DNA of 64,000 bases. Source: Siderastrea siderea (lineage: Eukaryota > Cnidaria > Anthozoa > Scleractinia > Rhizangiidae). The stretch spans positions 26,563,652 to 26,627,651 of the forward strand of contig OZ034977.1 of NCBI GenBank assembly GCA_964030785.1, read 5' to 3'. This document shows positions 59,676-64,000 of this stretch, piece by piece. Under the pieces are notes generated by a model that had not been told where the DNA came from, ran no database searches, and was given only the letters and a program-made list of their open reading frames with translations. Within the stretch, counting starts at the first letter, position 1. Every line of letters starts with the position of its first letter. A program made the translations under genes and the position numbers.

Positions 59676-60615
59676 CCCCCCCCCCAAAAAAAACACCGTT
59701 GTCATATATGGAAACGCAGAGTTAAAATTTCTCCTTTTTGGGATTTTACAAGACATTTTAGCGAAACATTTTACTCGTTGTTGCTGTTTCATCAGCCCTC
59801 AAGGCACCCGATCGTCGTTTTCGATATTTCAAAATATCAATACGTTGGGAGGGATGGATATAAACTTAATCACTATTCAGATGATCCAAGCCGTTTTCTT
59901 TTAGTTATTTATTGAGTTGAATGTGTAGCCAATGACATCAATTCTTGCCTTAGAATATCGTCATTAAAGTTTTTCTGTGATTAAAATGTCTGGTTCGAAA
60001 TTTGATAGTTGTCTGTTGTTGCTAAAACGAAATGGCCTAAAGTGATATTTTTCATTTCCGTTGCAGAAGATGCTTTGAAATGACTAGACGTACAGTAGTA
60101 GAAGCAAAACCTTCAGTTGAGCCCCCAGCCAAGATTTTCGGGAGCGATAGTTACTGATTACCTCCGAGCTTGGCCAGCAGGGACAGCGGACAATTCGCCT
60201 TAAACAACAGATAATTGTTAATCAGTTAACTACTGTGATGTTTCACAGAAAAACTATTAGTAAGCGGCTTTCTTGATTAACGTTGTGAAGGAAAAAGCAA
60301 GCATTCGTCTAAAAAAAACTTAAAAGCACAATTGACGAGCGCTCTGTAAAACGTATAATAAAAAGATAGAACCGTCACAATCATTTTCATAATCATTTTC
60401 ATTGAAAACGTACTTCCCCGCTCTCTTTATTTCCGTGTTTGCTATAATCATTTTTGTGGTTTTCGCTGTCCTTCGTCTTTTTATGCTGGAAAAGATTACA
60501 CCTGACGTTTGAGTCTCACAAGAAAAAAAAATTAACAAAAAGTAGACCTCCTGTGGGAACGGAAAAGATGGTAGCTTCTTTGTGTGTAAATTTTACCCCC
60601 AAAAATGGCTTTTTT

Positions 60616-60936
60616 GGCTTATGTGCGGTGTAAGAGACCGCTAACGTCATTTCGTGACTTAAAAGGAAGGGTCCCTGTTCTCGATGCCACAGACCTAGGA
60701 TTTCAACGTCTCAAGGGACGTAAAGACTTAGAGACCAAACGACGCACAGATACAAATAGCCAGAGACCTAGGGACCCACAGACCCAGAACTTCACAAAGA
60801 TCCAACGACCCTTAGACCTTGAGACGTTGAAATCGCTGCTCAATGGGATCGAGAACGAGGACCTTGCGTTTGAGTCACGAAATGACGTAAGAGGTCTCTC
60901 TGACGTCACTGGTGAGTTTTATACCGCACATAAGCC
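60616..60936. repeat. 321-bp foldback element (copy B)
   Basis: Near-identical to 43846-44166, carried by the segmental duplication. Confidence 0.8.
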
Positions 60937-62052
60937 CATTCTTTTTCCTCTTGCTTCCTCTCTGGGAACCACTCAGTGGTGAAATGAACACCCATTTGAG
61001 CCTTTCAAATGGGAACGCGTAAACTTAACTGAAGCAACCTTTTCTATTTTATCTTCGTGATCAGAACATGATGCAGTTGCACTTTATTCAAGCTTCTCTA
61101 TTCTTATTATACCAACAATGCTCTTTAATGACAGTTGAATGAAACTGTCCCACGAATAAGGAGAACGACCCAAAGTGGCGCGATGCTGTGTTCGAACGCT
61201 AAGCAAAAGGTAGGTTAAGCGTAATCAACTTAATCAATTTTTGCCGGACCTCTTCTCTCCCTTCCAATGTTTTAAGCTTCTTAACGTTTAATGATATAAC
61301 GTGTACTACTGTAGGCGTTGTTTTGGAAGTTTGTAAACTATCATGAAGTCTCAGTACATATTGGATTATTGAAAAAATGGAGAGATTTAAACCCCTGTTG
61401 AACCCGGAGGTTGCGAAAGCTGCCAATCTTTGTTAATTTTCCTGAAATGTATTGGGCAACAATTATGATAATTAAGTTAATTTCGCAAAATTGCAACTCC
61501 TGCTAATAAATCTGCATAGTTACTGTCCAATCACACAATCCAAAGACTGTCGTTTTTTAACATTTAATCATAAAGAACGCAACAAGCTTCGATTGCTGTG
61601 GGCCTGGCGAACCCACTTTCTGTTTTTCCTCCCTGTCACTGAAGCTGCATGTCGGAATAAACGTACCACTGCCAAGCCACATGAAAATTTCAAGTAACGT
61701 AGTATTCACCACAGCATCCCTCTGTACCATAAGCCTAATCTAAATAAAGTTTGTACGCATGGCTTTGTGTGATGACACAATACAATACAACAAATATCGA
61801 TCGTCAGGTGGGTCGACTAAATCGGTCGACTATTGATGTTTAACATTGCCAAATGCCACAATCGTTCCAAAGCATGCCCTATGAACAAGTTAGGCAAAGA
61901 TCCACTTTATTTTAAGCTCCCCTTAAAACAGTGTTCATTTTAAATATATGCCCACTGATACGGAACTCAATCAAGTTTAAAGAAACATGTAAATTTCATT
62001 TCCTTTCGGTTCCACTCAATGACGTTGCAAATGCTTAACCATTTCATTAAAC

Positions 62053-62193
62053 ATGGCAGATATCACAAAAATGGTGAGGGCTCTTGCCATCGTACACATC
62101 GTCACTGGTGTTTTATTGTTTTCTTTCGGCATCGCCTCTACCGTGGTCCTTGATTCTGGTTTTCCGTACTTCAGAATTTGCTTTGGCATATGG
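62053..62193 (+). pseudogene. Orphan exon 1 of the MS4A-like gene
   Basis: A 47-codon exon with ATG and donor (TGG|GTGAGC), differing from 45265-45405 by few residues (MADITKM; FPYFRICFGIW). The duplication ends at 63033, before any further exon, and none is seen up to the window end. It is either a truncated copy or the start of a paralogue whose other exons lie outside. Confidence 0.6.
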
Positions 62194-62619
62194 GTGAGCG
62201 TCGTTTACGGTTAGATGATTTGTTTTAACCTATTCAGCATATTGTAAAAGGAAGTCTGTACATTCGAAACATTATGAAATCCACAAGTCAGGCTACAGTG
62301 TTCCCCCAGTCTCCCAGGCAGATATTTGGCCGGAGAAGGTAGACAACATTAGTTAGGATATGTAGCGGGGACTAAAATCAGATAGATATTGGGAGCTGCA
62401 TGGAGAATTAGAATACTATGATAGCGTGACTTGGCATATGTCGGTAGCTTGATGGCATGGACGAAAGATAAGCGCATTCTGATCTAGATTTTTCCATGTT
62501 GCATGGATTTCAGTGTTTATGGCTGTGGCAGCATTTGAGCAAAACCCAGTGTTACTTCAGTTTTAACTCAGCTGGTGTTTATACACTGGTCTACCACATT
62601 CTCCATCGGAAACCCAAAC

Positions 62620-62620
<1 letters not shown>

Positions 62621-62678
<58 letters not shown>

Positions 62679-62993
62679 TGTCTCGCTAATCGCCCAAGCA
62701 AAGTACAGCAAGGACGCAGCTCGACAAGGTCGGACCGAAAGCATGTGTAGGCGCCGCTGGCAGCCGCTATACGGTCCATGCATGACGTTGGAGCACAGCC
62801 AACAGCCAGCTCGAATAAGCTGCGTGTCGGTTTTTCCTGAGGGTGGAAAACCGGAGACCCGGGAGAAAAACCCTCGGAGTAGGGTCGAGAACCAACACAA
62901 ACTCAGCCCACATATGACGCCGGGTCCGGGAATCGAACCCGGGCCACATTGGTGGGAGGTGAGCGCTCTCACCACTGCGCCATCCCTGCTCCC
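62621..62993 (-). mobile_element. tRNA-derived SINE (copy B)
   Basis: Same structure as 45833-46218, with a shorter (ATT)n tail; carried by the duplication. Confidence 0.85.
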
Positions 62994-63226
62994 CCTATAT
63001 ATATATTTGTATATTATTTAAATAAAGCTTAAAGTGCCACTGAGATGAAAATTCGTAGGTTTATTTCCGCCACATTCTGTCGTAGAATATCGCGTTGTGT
63101 CTATATTTACCCAGAAAACTTAACAAGAAACCGTCCATCCTAATATTTTTTAGCTCCAAAGTTGCGGAAAATGTGTCCGCCCTTACTGAAAACGTGTTCC
63201 TGGGTGATTGCGCAATTTAATAGCTT

Positions 63227-63442
63227 GTGACGTCAGAGGCTCACCTCAGTCGCGTTTCCTTGAGCATTTGGACTCAAGATGCTACCGTCGATTGCGAAAC
63301 CCCCGAAGAGTATTTCTACGATTCGGAACAGTCTTTAGCTTCCGAAGCATCAGAGGATTCATTTAATTCGGCAAATGAAGAATTGTTCTTACCGTACGAT
63401 GTAAGAACTGATGTCAGGAGATTTCAGCTTATAAGCTTGTAA
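63227..63442 (+). CDS. Acidic small open frame, possibly a transposon-associated exon
   Basis: An acidic Ser/Glu/Asp-rich peptide (YFYDSEQSLASEASEDSF, then LPYDVRT) begins near TGACGTCAGAGGCTC. The style is like the N-terminal exons of cnidarian repeat-borne proteins, but I cannot name a family. No domain identified. Confidence 0.25.
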   Translation: MTSEAHLSRVSLSIWTQDATVDCETPEEYFYDSEQSLASEASEDSFNSANEELFLPYDVRTDVRRFQLISL

Positions 63443-64000
63443 ACAAACTGTTCGAAGTTGTTTTTCTCGCCTTATTGGCGGGAGTTCAAAATATGCGCGA
63501 AATAATGCTTGTACAGTGATTACAGTTCAGGCACAAGTTGCTCAAAGAGCGCCTAACTCTTATCCAACGGATAAAAGGCTGTCCCGCTATTCCAAAAATT
63601 GGTGTTTTAAGCTTTAGAAATTTAGACAAAACACCTATAAAAACTCTAGAATTTGATGCTCGCGAATTCTCAAGCATCGGTTGATCGATTTTATTGTTCG
63701 CTTCGTTGGAGAACTAAAGAAGCTATATTTTGTTTGCCGTTGTTTATATTCATTATATGTTGTAAAGCATTGAGATTTTTGGCCATTCTTAGCATAGTAT
63801 GGGAAACTTTCTTGAAGAGCCGTAATGCTGTAGTCATCTGGCAGTCAGCTGATGAAGCTTATCGTGTCCATCATGGTACAGTGGTCGCTTAATACATTGA
63901 AACACAAGTGCTTCGCGTCTCTAAATATTTTGAACAGTTTTTGTAGAATTCTTAACTTGGGCCGAAAAAAATGAAATATACCAAGACCTTCTTTTAACAA
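63443..64000. other. Window end, no gene recognised
   Basis: Short frames only; nothing supported. Confidence 0.3.

Larger units (their letters stand above)
55991..63033 (+). repeat. Segmental duplication, copy B
   Basis: Direct copy of 36121-46256 (see that entry). It lacks the MITE and the 4-kb block around the tandem unit, and has an extra 1.2 kb at 58498-59675 plus a few small indels (for example about 27 bp near 61470-61500). Confidence 0.9.

Overview
This is eukaryotic, AT-rich, intron-containing and repeat-laden DNA from an animal, most likely a cnidarian and probably a stony coral. The assignment rests on the style of the host genes (M14 carboxypeptidase, four-pass MS4A-like protein, pentraxin-like exon) and on the mix of PIF/Harbinger, CR1/L2-like LINE, Ty3-type and foldback repeats. 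It is an inference; no species can be named from the sequence alone.

Positions 1-12300 hold the most unusual content. A two-gene, tail-to-tail unit occurs twice in tandem. The intact unit has a plus-strand tyrosine recombinase (4014-5699) with a C2H2 finger at its N-terminus and a Myb/telobox-like domain at its C-terminus. Facing it is a minus-strand three-exon gene (5913-9218) for a superfamily 3 helicase of about 934 residues. Around the pair are about 30 copies of the pentamer GGAAC/GTTCC just upstream of the recombinase, a loxP-like palindrome (15-bp arms, 8-bp spacer) at 2881-2918, a 27-bp exact repeat of half that site at 12268-12294, and a 279-bp satellite. I propose that about 2874-12294 is a recombinase-plus-helicase mobile or replicating element. 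The leading unit (1-1880) has a second recombinase copy, cut by the window edge, and a truncated helicase gene whose first coding exon keeps the same 202-nt length.

Positions 13.8-27.5 kb carry an M14 metallocarboxypeptidase on the plus strand, of which six exons are recognised. Its introns have been heavily invaded: a 4.2-kb PIF/Harbinger transposon (14413-18649) with a broken transposase but an intact Myb-like partner gene, two miniature elements, a LINE with another retroposon nested in it, and a second LINE that ends just before a splice acceptor.

Positions 27.5-36.1 kb are mostly remnants: one unidentified terminal exon inside a pair of inverted repeats, a reverse-transcriptase relic, a frameshifted pentraxin exon, a transposase helix-turn-helix fragment and a Ty3-type gag-pol scrap.

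Positions 36.1-46.26 kb and 55.99-63.03 kb are direct copies of one segmental duplication. They differ by a clean miniature-element insertion, by a 4-kb block containing a 1.4-kb tandem duplication, and by a 1.2-kb block. A four-exon MS4A-like gene (45265-50761) starts in the first copy; the second copy carries only its exon 1. Between them lie LINE, SINE and MITE fragments. Apart from the recombinase/helicase unit, the carboxypeptidase, the MS4A-like gene and the Harbinger Myb gene, I see no convincing intact protein-coding gene.
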